A stretch of DNA of 64,000 bases from Solitalea koreensis (GCF_900182575.1 NZ_FXSZ01000009.1:50729-114728); one strand, 5' to 3'. Counted from the first letter of the stretch, positions 53,577 to 63,848 are shown. Notes: a model not told the origin generated them from the sequence alone. A program made the numbers and translations.

Positions 53577-55061
53577 TTAATTATTGTATTCGTTCTCCTT
53601 ATCTGGAATCGGGAAAACATATGCATTTGAAGGAACGGTCGTAATTCCAGTTTCAACAGCAAGATCCTTATTAAGTCGTTTGTAATAGAAGAAAGTTTGT
53701 CCTTCCTGGAAAAATTCCTTCTTATACTCTTTCGTAATTTCGCCTGAAAGCATTGTTGCATCCGTGATGGTAGCCGAAGTTAAAGGGCTTAAACCGCGAC
53801 TGGTTCTTACTTTGTTTAGAAACGACAGACCTGTTGCCAAATCGCCGGCATTATTTGCACATTCAGCCACTATGTAATACATTTCTGAAACCTTTAACAA
53901 GGGCACAATATTTTGTAATTTATACGGTAAGCCTTTATCCTGATAGAATTTAGAGGGTGCAAAAATATTAGCATTGCCTGTGGGTTCGAACCACGATAAA
54001 TAACGATAATCTAAAGCGCTTCCTGTGTTCCCGGTGAATATTGCATCCTTAGTAGCTTTAGCAACTGCAAACGGTGCGGGTCCTAGAAACAGACCATTAT
54101 TAATGGTTGTTACATTTGTGCTGTATATTGAAAACAAATGTTCTTGTGAAAATAAACGGTCTCTTGTTGGATTGGCAGCCAATGCAACATTACTTGTAAC
54201 CAACGGAAACTTAGCACTTGCAATTACTGATTTCGCATATTCCATTGCCTTCGGAAAATCGCCTTTATACAAATAAACACGAGCTAATAAGGCTTTGGCA
54301 GCCCAATAATTCATGTGATTTTGGGTAAATCCGTTAAATAAATCTAAAGAAACGTCAGAAACAGAAGTAGTATCTGTTTGGGCCAATATAGATTCTGCTT
54401 TACTCAAATCAGAGATACAAGAATCTAATGCGGCATTTAATGATACCCTAGGCGTAGACACCCCGGAAAACTTTGTAACGTATGGGATTGCCTTTTCATT
54501 TAATCCGGTAACAGGAGATTTACCAAATAAACGTGCTAAGTCAAAGTGAAAAAGAGCGCGCAAAGCCAGAGCTTCACCTTTAACTCTTTGATATTTATCG
54601 CTTGAAAAAACATCTCTTTTTGTATCAATATGCACTAATATGTTATTGACATTAGCAATGTTATTATACATACCACTCCAAATTCCGTCTATTTCCGGCC
54701 TTAAGGCCGCCCCGGCATAATCATATTTTGCAGTAGCGGCATACATTCCACTACCTAAAGCAGAAGTGGCTGCATTGTAATAGTTATTTGTCATAATGGA
54801 AAGCATTCCCATCGACAAATCATTGGTATATAAGTTCTTAACTCCATTATTAGGATTATCCATCCCAAAATACACCCCGTTTAAAGCGTCCATAAATCCT
54901 TGCTCATCATTGAACAATTGATCTTGAGGAACTTTATCCTTTACCGGTAGCTCCAAAAATTTCTCACATCCGCTAAAAGTAATTAGCATTATGAAAGATA
55001 ATACGATCCATCCTGATGTGAACAGTGCGGATGCTTTATTTTGTTTGTTTGATTGATTCAT
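53577..55061 (-). CDS. SusD/RagB family outer-membrane lipoprotein (pair 1)
   Basis: About 494 residues from the ATG at 55061 (frame open to 55133), with lipobox TFSGC then EKFLELPVKDKVPQDQLFNDEQGFMDALNGVYFGM. This is the standard SusD N-terminus, and the helical TPR-like scaffold follows (ALALRALFHFDLARLFG; VSEMYYIVAECANNAGD). SusD proteins cap the SusC barrel and bind the substrate at the cell surface. The start is 13 bp after the end of the SusC gene. Together with the DUF4843 and PKD-like genes it forms the set seen in protein- or peptide-linked SusC/SusD loci; no glycosidase is linked here. Confidence 0.95.
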   Translation of the reverse strand: MNQSNKQNKASALFTSGWIVLSFIMLITFSGCEKFLELPVKDKVPQDQLFNDEQGFMDALNGVYFGMDNPNNGVKNLYTNDLSMGMLSIMTNNYYNAATSALGSGMYAATAKYDYAGAALRPEIDGIWSGMYNNIANVNNILVHIDTKRDVFSSDKYQRVKGEALALRALFHFDLARLFGKSPVTGLNEKAIPYVTKFSGVSTPRVSLNAALDSCISDLSKAESILAQTDTTSVSDVSLDLFNGFTQNHMNYWAAKALLARVYLYKGDFPKAMEYAKSVIASAKFPLVTSNVALAANPTRDRLFSQEHLFSIYSTNVTTINNGLFLGPAPFAVAKATKDAIFTGNTGSALDYRYLSWFEPTGNANIFAPSKFYQDKGLPYKLQNIVPLLKVSEMYYIVAECANNAGDLATGLSFLNKVRTSRGLSPLTSATITDATMLSGEITKEYKKEFFQEGQTFFYYKRLNKDLAVETGITTVPSNAYVFPIPDKENEYNN

Positions 55062-55074
55062 ATTAAACATACGC

Positions 55075-58000
55075 TTAGAAATTTGTTGATAAACCAAAGC
55101 TGAAACTTCTAGCGAACGGATAACCAGTACCACGTTCGTTTTTAATAGTACCCAAACGAACCAGGTTGTTTTGGGTAATCATTATTTTAGGAGCAGATAA
55201 ATGAGAAGCTTTCACCCACTTCAAAGTTGAAGGGAAATTATAGCCAACCGTTAAGCTTGACAGATCAATAAAATTATCCTTTTGTACAAAGCGAGAAGTT
55301 GCATTTGTTTGTTGCAAACCGTTTAAACCATTAGCAACCAGTGATTTAAATGAACTGTGATCTCCAGGTTGTTTCCAACGTTCTGTCAACACCCTCATAT
55401 CAGCATTTCCATGCAGTAGATCAACATTTTCTACTTTATCAACCAAGGTTTGGTTATACATATACCCACCATATTGGTACATTAAGTTAAAGTTGAGTAC
55501 AAAGTTTTTGTAATTAAAGTTGGACGACGCGCTTCCTTTGAACTTAGCCGTTGCGTCTGCGATTGGGCGTTTATCATTGGCATCCCAAACAAAAGTGCGG
55601 CTACCATCCAGTTTAACAAAAACCTCTTGACCGGTTGCAGGATCAATACCTAATGATGGCACTGCCCAAATTTTACTCATCGACTGCCCAACCACAAAAC
55701 GTGGAAGAGGATTAGTTTGATACCTTCCATTTAATGGGTTATTTGGATCTGTTGTAGCGTTATTTTTCGCATTAATGGCATCAATTGCCGGAGACAATCT
55801 GGTTAGTATATTTCTGTAATGACCGGTGTTAAAACCAAGGGTCCAAAATATATTTCGTTTCGCGTCTTTAATGACATTGGCATTAATACCTATTTCATAG
55901 CCGGTATTTTGAGTTCCACCCAAGTTATCTCTATATGAAAGGAAACCGGTTGATGGAGCGATGTCTAACGGTAAAATCAAGTTATCAGTTGTTTCCTGGT
56001 ATACTTCCAATGATGCATTAATTTTTCCTTTTAACAGACCTAAACTTAAACCAAGGTTAGTTTTTAAGGTTTTTTGGAATTGCAAATCAGGATTAGCATA
56101 ACTACCAGTGGTGCTACCGAGCATCAAACGGTAGTTATTAGTAAGACTGTACTGATAGATCTGTATATCAGAAGAAATATTCTGATTACCAGCAGTACCA
56201 ATGCTAGCGCGTAATTTAGCTGATTGAATAATATCATTTGGTTTGAAAAATTTCTCATTCGAAATATTCCAACTCAAACCTCCTGCATAAAAAGGAGTCA
56301 TCCCAGCGTGAGCACCAAATTGCGAAGAGCCACTTAGGTTAGCAGTAACTTCAGCAGTATAACGATTGTCGAAATTGTAACTTATGCTCGCAAAATTTGA
56401 AACAGATTTTGATAGGTTACTTAGAGTATTAGGCTTAAGAGTTGAATAACTAAAACCGTTTGCTAAACCTATTTCACCTAAATAATCATTTGGAATACCC
56501 AATACTTTTATAGTGGTTCCATTACTAGAGGTTTTTTGCAATTGACCGCCCACAGCAGTCAATAAAGTACTTTTGCCAAAAGTTAATCTATAATTTAAGC
56601 TTACTTTACCGTTAATTACATTATTATTTCCTTTGGTTTGTTGATAAGAACCAAGGTCACCCATAAGTCCAATATTATCAGCAAATGAAGTATGATCAGC
56701 AGGTAAAAATGCCTCTGATTGAGGAGTATTTGCTGACCAGCCTAAGCTACCTGTTAATTTTAATTCATCTAAAAGCGACCATTCAATACTGGAGTTATTC
56801 GTTAAGCTTAACATAGTTGAATAATCTTTTACATTTAAGGTTGAATTATATTCAGGATTTACAAAAATTCCTCCCGGTGCTTGACTTCCGAATCCTAATT
56901 CACTTCCATTAGGTTCCAAAATTTTAATTGGGTTACCCGCCTCATCGTTATTTCTGAAAAATGGCAATTGCTTTGAGTAACTAGCAAAACTACCCCAAGG
57001 AGTATTATTACCCTTAACATAAGCAAGAGAAGTAGCGTTACTTACCCTAATTTTCTTTCCAGAGTAACTCACATTGTAACCCATAGAATAACGATCTCTG
57101 CCGGACCCTTTCATCACACCTTCATTATTGCCATAGCCCAGGGAGAATGAATATCTCAAATTACTTCCACCGCCCGACAATTGCAAGCTGTGGGTTAATC
57201 CATATCCCATTTGCAGGGGTTGAGAAAGCCAATAAGTGTTAACCCCACTTTTAACTTGAGCTAAACGGTAGTTATACCATTGCTGCTTGGCAACATCATT
57301 AAAATAATTTGAAGGATCGTTATAAACACCTGATAACCGTTGTGCCTCCAATAAACTTGCAGCATCCATCAGATTATAAGAAGTAAGATCAGGCAATTCA
57401 ATATTTGCATTAATACCATAGCTAGCTCTTAATTTACCCTGAACAGGCTGTTTAGTATCAACAACAATAACACCATTGGCCGCTTTTGAACCATACGCTA
57501 CAGTTGCGGCAGCATCCTTTAAAACAGTGATGTTTTCGATTAAATTAACATCCATATCATAAAGTGTTTGTAAGGTAGTTTCAAAGCCATCCATAATAAT
57601 CAAAGGCTGATTGGGGTTCGCTAAATAACTCGCCATGATATCACCATTTGAAACCGGATTAGCCGCACTAGTATTGGTTGTTAAAGTAAGGTTGTTTGCA
57701 CCACGAATCTGAAGATTAGGCAATTTATTAGGATCACTACCTGATATATTATCGGCAGCTATTCTAACTGATGGATCTATTACAGATAAGGCCTGAATCA
57801 CGTTACGCGGGTTTACACTTTTTAACTCTGCACCGGTATACGTTTTTGCCGACCCAGTGAAATTACCTATAGGTCTTTTATATAAACCTGTATTCACTGT
57901 TACTTCTTTTAGCCCTATAGTGTTACTTTTCAACACGAAAGACACAGTAGTTTGCCCTGATTTTAAAGCAGTTACCGCAGTTTTATAACCAAGAAAGTTA

Positions 58001-58248
58001 ACCTGCAAGGTAGCACCGGGTGTAACATTTTTTAATTCAAAAGTTCCATCCTTAGTAACAGGCGCAGCATTTTTGGTCCCAACCTGCATTACCACAGCAC
58101 CGACCATAGGCTCTCCTGATTCATCTTTTACCGTACCACGTATCACAGCAGTTTGTGCAAAAAGGATGGTTGTACAAAAAGTCAGGAGAAGAAGCAATAG
58201 AACTCCCTTATTCCAACTTCTCTTTAATATTTTATAAATATTGCTCAT
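55075..58248 (-). CDS. SusC/RagA family TonB-linked outer-membrane transporter (pair 1)
   Basis: A 1057-residue transporter: signal peptide (ends near LFAQT), a carboxypeptidase-regulatory-like domain (AVIRGTVKDESGEPMVGAVV to VNFLGYKTAV), a TonB plug (NVIQALSVIDPSVRIAADN, LPNLQIRGANN) and a 22-strand barrel ending in F (SFGLSTNF). It moves a substrate bound by the paired SusD into the periplasm with TonB energy. It is 84 bp downstream of the SusD gene of pair 2, within the same strand and unit. Unlike the other SusC in the window, its N-terminal domain is typical. Confidence 0.96.
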   Translation of the reverse strand: MSNIYKILKRSWNKGVLLLLLLTFCTTILFAQTAVIRGTVKDESGEPMVGAVVMQVGTKNAAPVTKDGTFELKNVTPGATLQVNFLGYKTAVTALKSGQTTVSFVLKSNTIGLKEVTVNTGLYKRPIGNFTGSAKTYTGAELKSVNPRNVIQALSVIDPSVRIAADNISGSDPNKLPNLQIRGANNLTLTTNTSAANPVSNGDIMASYLANPNQPLIIMDGFETTLQTLYDMDVNLIENITVLKDAAATVAYGSKAANGVIVVDTKQPVQGKLRASYGINANIELPDLTSYNLMDAASLLEAQRLSGVYNDPSNYFNDVAKQQWYNYRLAQVKSGVNTYWLSQPLQMGYGLTHSLQLSGGGSNLRYSFSLGYGNNEGVMKGSGRDRYSMGYNVSYSGKKIRVSNATSLAYVKGNNTPWGSFASYSKQLPFFRNNDEAGNPIKILEPNGSELGFGSQAPGGIFVNPEYNSTLNVKDYSTMLSLTNNSSIEWSLLDELKLTGSLGWSANTPQSEAFLPADHTSFADNIGLMGDLGSYQQTKGNNNVINGKVSLNYRLTFGKSTLLTAVGGQLQKTSSNGTTIKVLGIPNDYLGEIGLANGFSYSTLKPNTLSNLSKSVSNFASISYNFDNRYTAEVTANLSGSSQFGAHAGMTPFYAGGLSWNISNEKFFKPNDIIQSAKLRASIGTAGNQNISSDIQIYQYSLTNNYRLMLGSTTGSYANPDLQFQKTLKTNLGLSLGLLKGKINASLEVYQETTDNLILPLDIAPSTGFLSYRDNLGGTQNTGYEIGINANVIKDAKRNIFWTLGFNTGHYRNILTRLSPAIDAINAKNNATTDPNNPLNGRYQTNPLPRFVVGQSMSKIWAVPSLGIDPATGQEVFVKLDGSRTFVWDANDKRPIADATAKFKGSASSNFNYKNFVLNFNLMYQYGGYMYNQTLVDKVENVDLLHGNADMRVLTERWKQPGDHSSFKSLVANGLNGLQQTNATSRFVQKDNFIDLSSLTVGYNFPSTLKWVKASHLSAPKIMITQNNLVRLGTIKNERGTGYPFARSFSFGLSTNF

Positions 58249-58332
58249 AATGATTATGCAATTTTTCTTGATCCCTTAATTTCCTTATACGAAACACAAT
58301 GTATTGAGTTTCAGTTACTTAATAATAAAACC

Positions 58333-59724
58333 TTATTCAGGCTTAACAAAGGTGTAGGTTGCATTTGATGCCACCGGCACTTCACCCGCCTTTGGACTTG
58401 CAGCAATAGCCGGATAAAATGGCAATGCTGTAAAAGGTGTATTTTTTCTTTTGTAATAGAAAAACATTTGTCCTTCGCCTATAAACTCTTTCTTATATTC
58501 ATTCAAAATTTCAGTTGAAAGAACTGCCAAATTCGGAACCTGAGTTGAAGTTAAAGCCGGAAGGTTGCGAGCTATTCTTACAGGATTGATATAAGATAAA
58601 CCCGTAGTTCCATCAGTTGCACATTCTGCAGCGATATAATACATCTCCGTTAAACGAATCATAGGAAATACATTAGATTTTGTAACCCCACCTGCAGGAT
58701 TAGAAAGCTTTTGCAGCGCAATTGTTAAGCTAGTAGTTGCGCCACCGGCAATAAAGTTTTTACGATAATCAGTAGCACTACCGTTACCTGTAACATATAA
58801 AGCAGTTTGCCCTGAAGTGGACAATCCTAATAATGAAGGATCTGAAAACAAAGATTTATAATATTGACTAAAGTCATTCAAATAAACGTAAAGTTGGAAT
58901 AAGCTTTCCTTATTAAACATTAAATCATTCTTGTTATTAGACAATGAAAATTTATTGCTATTGATAACAGCTAAAGCATATTCACTTGCTTTGACATTAT
59001 CACCTTTGTACATATAAATACGAGCCAATAAACCTTGTACAGCCCATTTATTAATTTGTGACTGTGTTAAATCATTCGCATCTAATAAATCATTTGCAGT
59101 ATTTAAATCAGCTATACACTGATTTAACACTTGCTCAACCGAGCTAACCGGTGTAGCACTGAAGTTAATTGAAGTTACATAAGGAATAGCAGGGCTTGCC
59201 AAAGATCCCGTAGAAGGAGCCGGAGCAAATAAACGAAGTATATCAAAATGTAAATAAGCTCTCAAGGCTAACGCCTCACCTTTATAAGTGTTATAATTAT
59301 TGCCGGTAAAAATGTCCTTTTTAGTTTCAACATTCGCCAACACATTATTTACGTTAGCAATAGATTGATACATTTGATTCCACACACTGGCAGAGTACAC
59401 TTTAACATCCTGATCCTGTAAATTAAATTTTGCAGCCTGATACTGTAAATTGCTGATTTTTTTCACATTCACACTATCATAACTTCTGCCCATTAGGGAT
59501 AACACTCCCATGGTTAAATCTTTGCCATAAAGCGCTGGAGAACCCATTTGCAAATACACGCCATTTAATGCATCACGGAAACCTTGTTCTTTAGAAAACA
59601 CTTTAGACTCATCCACCCCCGATGGATTTGGAGTATCATCAACCCATTTTTGGCAGGATACGGTGCTAAACAGGATCGATAATCCTGTTATAGCTAATAA
59701 TATTTTTTTTCTCACAATTTGCAT
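58333..59724 (-). CDS. SusD/RagB family outer-membrane lipoprotein (pair 2)
   Basis: About 463 residues from the ATG at 59724 (frame open to 59757). Lipobox STVSC, then QKWVDDTPNPSGVDESKVFSKEQGFRDALNGVYLQMGSP, a SusD N-terminus, and helical repeats (ALALRAYLHFDILRLFAP; MIRLTEMYYIAAECATDG). It is somewhat shorter than the SusD of pair 1 and clearly diverged from it. The start is 19 bp after the SusC stop of pair 2. It should bind the substrate at the surface together with that SusC. Confidence 0.94.
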   Translation of the reverse strand: MQIVRKKILLAITGLSILFSTVSCQKWVDDTPNPSGVDESKVFSKEQGFRDALNGVYLQMGSPALYGKDLTMGVLSLMGRSYDSVNVKKISNLQYQAAKFNLQDQDVKVYSASVWNQMYQSIANVNNVLANVETKKDIFTGNNYNTYKGEALALRAYLHFDILRLFAPAPSTGSLASPAIPYVTSINFSATPVSSVEQVLNQCIADLNTANDLLDANDLTQSQINKWAVQGLLARIYMYKGDNVKASEYALAVINSNKFSLSNNKNDLMFNKESLFQLYVYLNDFSQYYKSLFSDPSLLGLSTSGQTALYVTGNGSATDYRKNFIAGGATTSLTIALQKLSNPAGGVTKSNVFPMIRLTEMYYIAAECATDGTTGLSYINPVRIARNLPALTSTQVPNLAVLSTEILNEYKKEFIGEGQMFFYYKRKNTPFTALPFYPAIAASPKAGEVPVASNATYTFVKPE

Positions 59725-59743
59725 AGAACTCTGATTTAAGAAA

Positions 59744-62700
59744 TTAAAAGTTTGCATTTAAGGTGAACGTGTAATTTCGTTGGAATGGATAGTAAATGCC
59801 GCGTTGCATATCGGCACCACCAATCTCAAAAGCATTGTTCACCAAGAATTTCAAAGCAAGATTTTTGGCCTTAATTCTTTCTGCGAACATTTTAGGAACA
59901 GTATAGCCAAACATGATTGATGAGCATTGGATCTTATCATCATTTTCAACTAATCTGGTTACAGCATTAGTTGGTGAAGCAGCATATCCTAATGATCTAA
60001 GTATATTATAAGATGGGTCGTTATAAACTTTATTTTCAATATTAGCTAAGCCTTGATTATAAACCTTGGCACCATACTGATAATTGAAGTATGCACCTAA
60101 AGCGAATTGCTTATAGGTAACATCAGTACCAAATGAACCTACCCAGGTTGGAGTTAACTTACCTGCATACACTTTATCGCTTGCATCCCAAACAGTTGTA
60201 ATAGTACCGTCTTTCTTTAAAAAAGCTTCTTTACCTGTTAGAGGATCAATACCCGCTGAAGGAACAGCCCATATAGCGTATGGTGATTTTCCAATTACAT
60301 ATTGAGGCTGAAGCGTATTTTGAGGTGCAATTGTATTGTTATTGATGTTTGTGTAGTCGAAAATTGGACCACTAGCAGTCGTAATCTTATCCATGGCATG
60401 AAGGGTATTTGCCATGATATTCCAGTTCAAATTATTTTTAGGCGATTTATAAACTGTCGCAGCTGCACCGATTTCAAATCCTCCATTTTCTAACTCTCCA
60501 TAATTATCAAAAGATGCGAAGTTTTGGAAACCTGTTGAAGCAGGCGAGAATAATGGAAGAACCATTTTATAAGTTCTTTGCTTAAAAGCATTTAAGTTTA
60601 AGGCTAGTCGATTTTTAAATAAGACAGCATCCAAGCCAATATCTTGCTTGTAAGTTTCAGGAGCTTCTAAGTTTTTATTTCCATAGCCGGTCAAATAAGC
60701 GCCCAGGCCAATTCCAATTGTACCGGTGCCGCTTCCCGCAGGTATGTATTGTTGATTAGTGTAATAATCATAAGTTGTTCTGTTTAGATACGATAAGAAG
60801 TACTGGTTACCGGTTATACCAAAGCTTCCCTTAACCTTTAACAGATCAATCCAGCTTACATTCTTTAAGAATTTTTCATTATGAACATTCCAGGCCATTC
60901 CCACAGCACCAAACTTTGACATTTTTGATAATCCTGAATAATTATCTAAAGCACCCGATAGGTCAACCTGGTAACGATTATCATAACTGTAAGTCACATT
61001 ACCGAATGTAGAAGCATAGCGTGTTGCAATTTTACCACTCACTGGTTTGTTCATTGCATAAGCACTTCCAAAACTAATATCAGCCAAACGGTCAACAGCA
61101 AATCCACTTACAGCAACACCTTCCGATTCGCTATTGGTTTGCGCAAGGTTTTCACCTACGTTAGTGAAGATTGTGTGCTTACCCAAGTTCTTTTGATATT
61201 GCAAGCGAACGCCACCTTGGATATCCAAGAAAGAATTAGAAGTATAATTGTACAATCCTCTTTTTAAAATACTATCAGCAGTCAACATACCAAATTTGGT
61301 ATGATTGGGAGGCAAGAACTGATTCAATTCATCTGCTTGCTTGCTAATGCTAGCAATACCATCTAATTGAAAACCAGAGCCAATTACCCAATTTAAGTTA
61401 GTTACATTGCTGTAGCGAGCATACTTTGCCGCATCAGTGGTGGCAAGAGTTGAATTGTATGCAGGGTTTAAATAGGGAATTACATTTTCGCCAATGGTAT
61501 CTACTTCAAGAAGCTTTTGGAATTTCCCGGTGAATTTATCATAAGGATTCCAATAAGGATTCATTTTAGCATACTTGTCAAATGATCCGAATGGAGAATT
61601 TGAAGCGTTTGAACCCAGATAGTAAAACTGATTATTGAACGAAAAAGAACCGAAATGGCCACCGAAATTAGCACCTAAATCAAGATTTTTTCTGCTAGAA
61701 CCTTTCATGCTTCCTTGTATATCATTGTAAGATGCAGTGAAACCATAAACCACTTCGTCAGTTCCGCTACTAAAAGCTAGAGTATGTTTCGAGCTTAGCC
61801 CATTTTGTAAAGGCAATTCCAACCAGTTGGTGTTAACACCATTATTATAAGCCTGATTATATCTTTTTTGATAAAGAGCAGCTAAACTGCCGGGATATAA
61901 ACCAGCCTTATTTTCAAGGTCTAATTTTTCTTTGGCACTCAATGTTTTATACGAAGAAATATCAGGGGTTGCAATTTGTACCTGTTCGCTAAAAGAAATA
62001 TTCATTCCTCTTCCAGGTTTTACTGTTTGAATTGCTATAACTCCATTACCGCCTCGCATACCATAGGAAGCAGTTGCAGCTGCGTCTTTCAATACAGTTA
62101 CACTTTGAATACGATTCATATCGATATCAAGTGCAGTTTGAAGTGATACCTGGATACCATCCAATAAAATTATTGGGCTACTGGTAGTAGTTACATTTGA
62201 AGCAATGAAATCTGCAGATGAAGGAGCTGTTTGAACACCAGAAGCTGAATTGTTATTATTTGTTATTGTAGCTGCATAAGGGAAATTATTTGCTCCACGC
62301 AATCTGATCTCCGGAAGCGCATTTGGATTACTTCCATTATTATTGCTTTTGGTAACCGTCAGGGATGGAACATAAAACTTCAAAGCATCAATGAAGTTGG
62401 TGCCATTAATCTCACGAAGCTTATCTCCTTCAACTGTAACAGCTGAACCCGTAAACAAAGAATTCACTCTTTTAGATAAACCAGGATTAATAGCAAATCC
62501 TTCTGACTCATCTGTTTTTAGCATACTAACTGTTAAAGTTGCAGATGTTAATTTTTTGGCTAGTCTCACATAACCCGGCTTGGAAAAAATCAATATTGAA
62601 TCTTTATTGTCTCCAAAAACAACAACGCCCTTCTCTGTAAATTTAGATTCTTTTCCTAAGGTCACTCGAACACTGTCAAGTAATTTAGAAGTACCCAAAT

Positions 62701-62851
62701 CCCTAACCGAAACAGTTACCTTTTGAAGTTGACGTATAGTGTCAGCTTGCGAAAAAGTCTTTTTTACACTTGGCTGCAATGCGTAGCTCATTTGGCTATT
62801 CAAGCAAATTAATCCTGCCAAGGCGAGTAAATAGTACACTTTTTGTTTCAT
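59744..62851 (-). CDS. SusC/RagA family TonB-linked transporter (pair 2), unusual N-terminus
   Basis: A 1035-residue TonB-linked transporter and the first gene of the array. Signal peptide (ends near SYAL), a plug (NFIDALKFYVPSLTVTKSNNNG, LPEIRLRGANNF) and a barrel ending in NANF. Before the plug it lacks the usual VxGxVxDxxGxPLxGxxV text of the carboxypeptidase-regulatory-like domain. Residues about 38-115 (KVTVSVRDLGTSKLLDSVRVTLGKESKF to SATLTVSML) look like a drifted version of that beta domain. Pair 2 therefore resembles pair 1 in order but has diverged strongly. The promoter is unclear; a CGAAAGTA at 62912-62919 (TACTTTCG on the minus strand) is a one-mismatch -7 element. Confidence 0.93.
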   Translation of the reverse strand: MKQKVYYLLALAGLICLNSQMSYALQPSVKKTFSQADTIRQLQKVTVSVRDLGTSKLLDSVRVTLGKESKFTEKGVVVFGDNKDSILIFSKPGYVRLAKKLTSATLTVSMLKTDESEGFAINPGLSKRVNSLFTGSAVTVEGDKLREINGTNFIDALKFYVPSLTVTKSNNNGSNPNALPEIRLRGANNFPYAATITNNNNSASGVQTAPSSADFIASNVTTTSSPIILLDGIQVSLQTALDIDMNRIQSVTVLKDAAATASYGMRGGNGVIAIQTVKPGRGMNISFSEQVQIATPDISSYKTLSAKEKLDLENKAGLYPGSLAALYQKRYNQAYNNGVNTNWLELPLQNGLSSKHTLAFSSGTDEVVYGFTASYNDIQGSMKGSSRKNLDLGANFGGHFGSFSFNNQFYYLGSNASNSPFGSFDKYAKMNPYWNPYDKFTGKFQKLLEVDTIGENVIPYLNPAYNSTLATTDAAKYARYSNVTNLNWVIGSGFQLDGIASISKQADELNQFLPPNHTKFGMLTADSILKRGLYNYTSNSFLDIQGGVRLQYQKNLGKHTIFTNVGENLAQTNSESEGVAVSGFAVDRLADISFGSAYAMNKPVSGKIATRYASTFGNVTYSYDNRYQVDLSGALDNYSGLSKMSKFGAVGMAWNVHNEKFLKNVSWIDLLKVKGSFGITGNQYFLSYLNRTTYDYYTNQQYIPAGSGTGTIGIGLGAYLTGYGNKNLEAPETYKQDIGLDAVLFKNRLALNLNAFKQRTYKMVLPLFSPASTGFQNFASFDNYGELENGGFEIGAAATVYKSPKNNLNWNIMANTLHAMDKITTASGPIFDYTNINNNTIAPQNTLQPQYVIGKSPYAIWAVPSAGIDPLTGKEAFLKKDGTITTVWDASDKVYAGKLTPTWVGSFGTDVTYKQFALGAYFNYQYGAKVYNQGLANIENKVYNDPSYNILRSLGYAASPTNAVTRLVENDDKIQCSSIMFGYTVPKMFAERIKAKNLALKFLVNNAFEIGGADMQRGIYYPFQRNYTFTLNANF

Positions 62852-62859
62852 TGAATCCT

Positions 62860-63270
62860 TGATTTATTAATAAATGGTTAAATCCCTGTTAAATAAAACT
62901 ATTCTTGATTACGAAAGTAGATTTAAGAGGATGGAAATAAAATGGACAATATGCCTATTTGCTGGACTATGCTTTTAAAAAAAAGCAGCAAAAGACAAAA
63001 ATTCTGAATTATAACTATAAAGCAGAATTTTATACTGTTTTATCTCCCGAAAAAAGCACTTGCTACCAAACGATTGTAACTAGACCAATTTCCTCGTGTT
63101 TACTATTTTCCCTTCAACTGTTTTTATCTACAAACAGTGCTGCTGCGAAACGATCACAAATCAGCACCTTATTTCAAATCTATCTTATTTTACTACTGAC
63201 GACTATTTTTTATAGAATTTTATCGCACTGATGAACAATAAATTATACAATTTAACAGTCTCAAAAACTT
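62860..63270. other. Intergenic, AT-rich
   Basis: No believable gene. A 90-codon plus-strand frame (62959-63231) has random-looking composition and is not called. The area holds the SusC promoter region on the minus side and the tRNA promoter on the plus side. Confidence 0.4.
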
Positions 63271-63277
63271 ATTGCTA

Positions 63278-63307
63278 TTGTTTTATTCTTTCAAACTTGT
63301 ACCTTTG
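63278..63307 (+). promoter_or_regulatory. Promoter of the tRNA-Lys pair
   Basis: TTG (63278-63280), a 19-bp spacer and TACCTTTG (63300-63307) match the Bacteroidota consensus, about 80 bp before the first tRNA of the pair. Confidence 0.7.
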
Positions 63308-63340
63308 CACCACCAAAAACAAACAACCTTGTTTTTCAAA

Positions 63341-63371
63341 AGAAGACAATGAAATGGAGTCTTCTTTTTTA
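63341..63371 (+). terminator. Terminator-like hairpin in the tRNA leader
   Basis: AGAAGAC and GTCTTCT flank an 11-nt loop and are followed by TTTTT. It lies between the promoter and the first tRNA-Lys of the pair, where a full stop is not expected. It may be a partial terminator or a processing hairpin. Confidence 0.4.
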
Positions 63372-63388
63372 CATTACCATTTCAAACC

Positions 63389-63461
63389 GATTCCGTAGCT
63401 CAGCTGGTAGAGCAATACACTTTTAATGTATGGGTCCTGGGTTCGAATCCCAGCGGGATCA
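63389..63461 (+). tRNA. tRNA-Lys (UUU), copy 2
   Basis: Identical to the tRNA-Lys at 10414, same 73-nt cloverleaf and TTT anticodon. It is separated by 41 nt from copy 3, with which it shares a promoter. Confidence 0.97.
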
Positions 63462-63502
63462 CAAAACTGAAGTTGAACAGTTTTAAAACAATATCAACAA
63501 CC

Positions 63503-63575
63503 GATTCCGTAGCTCAGCTGGTAGAGCAATACACTTTTAATGTATGGGTCCTGGGTTCGAATCCCAGCGGGATCA
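63503..63575 (+). tRNA. tRNA-Lys (UUU), copy 3
   Basis: Identical to copies 1 and 2. It is probably processed from one transcript with copy 2. The terminator at 63584-63620 follows. Confidence 0.97.
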
Positions 63576-63583
63576 CAAAAAAC

Positions 63584-63620
63584 AAAAAACCGCGTTTCTA
63601 ACTTTGAAACGCGGTTTTTT
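63584..63620 (+). terminator. Terminator after the tRNA-Lys pair
   Basis: AAAAAACCGCGTTTC and its complement flank a 7-nt loop and end in a run of T. Confidence 0.88.
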
Positions 63621-63848
63621 TGTTAAAAATTTCACCAATCACCACGAATCTTCAATTGCCATCCGAATTCTCTTACACCTTCACTTTATCTCCTATTTAA
63701 GCCTTTATGATATTCTTTTTATCAATGCCTTAAATTCGAATACTGGCCGAATAATTAGTTATACGATCTGAAAATCAGAATGTTACAAAATATTAAGGTG
63801 TTTTTTTCAAACACTTCATTTACCGTTGACTTCAGTATAAATGAAAAT

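Noticed and set aside
62959..63231. 90-codon open frame on the plus strand upstream of the tRNA-Lys pair
   Set aside because: Low-complexity composition with no domain, no start context, and it lies in the promoter region of the SusC gene.
63544..63771. 75-codon open frame overlapping the last tRNA-Lys
   Set aside because: It begins inside the tRNA and reads through its terminator, so it is chance.
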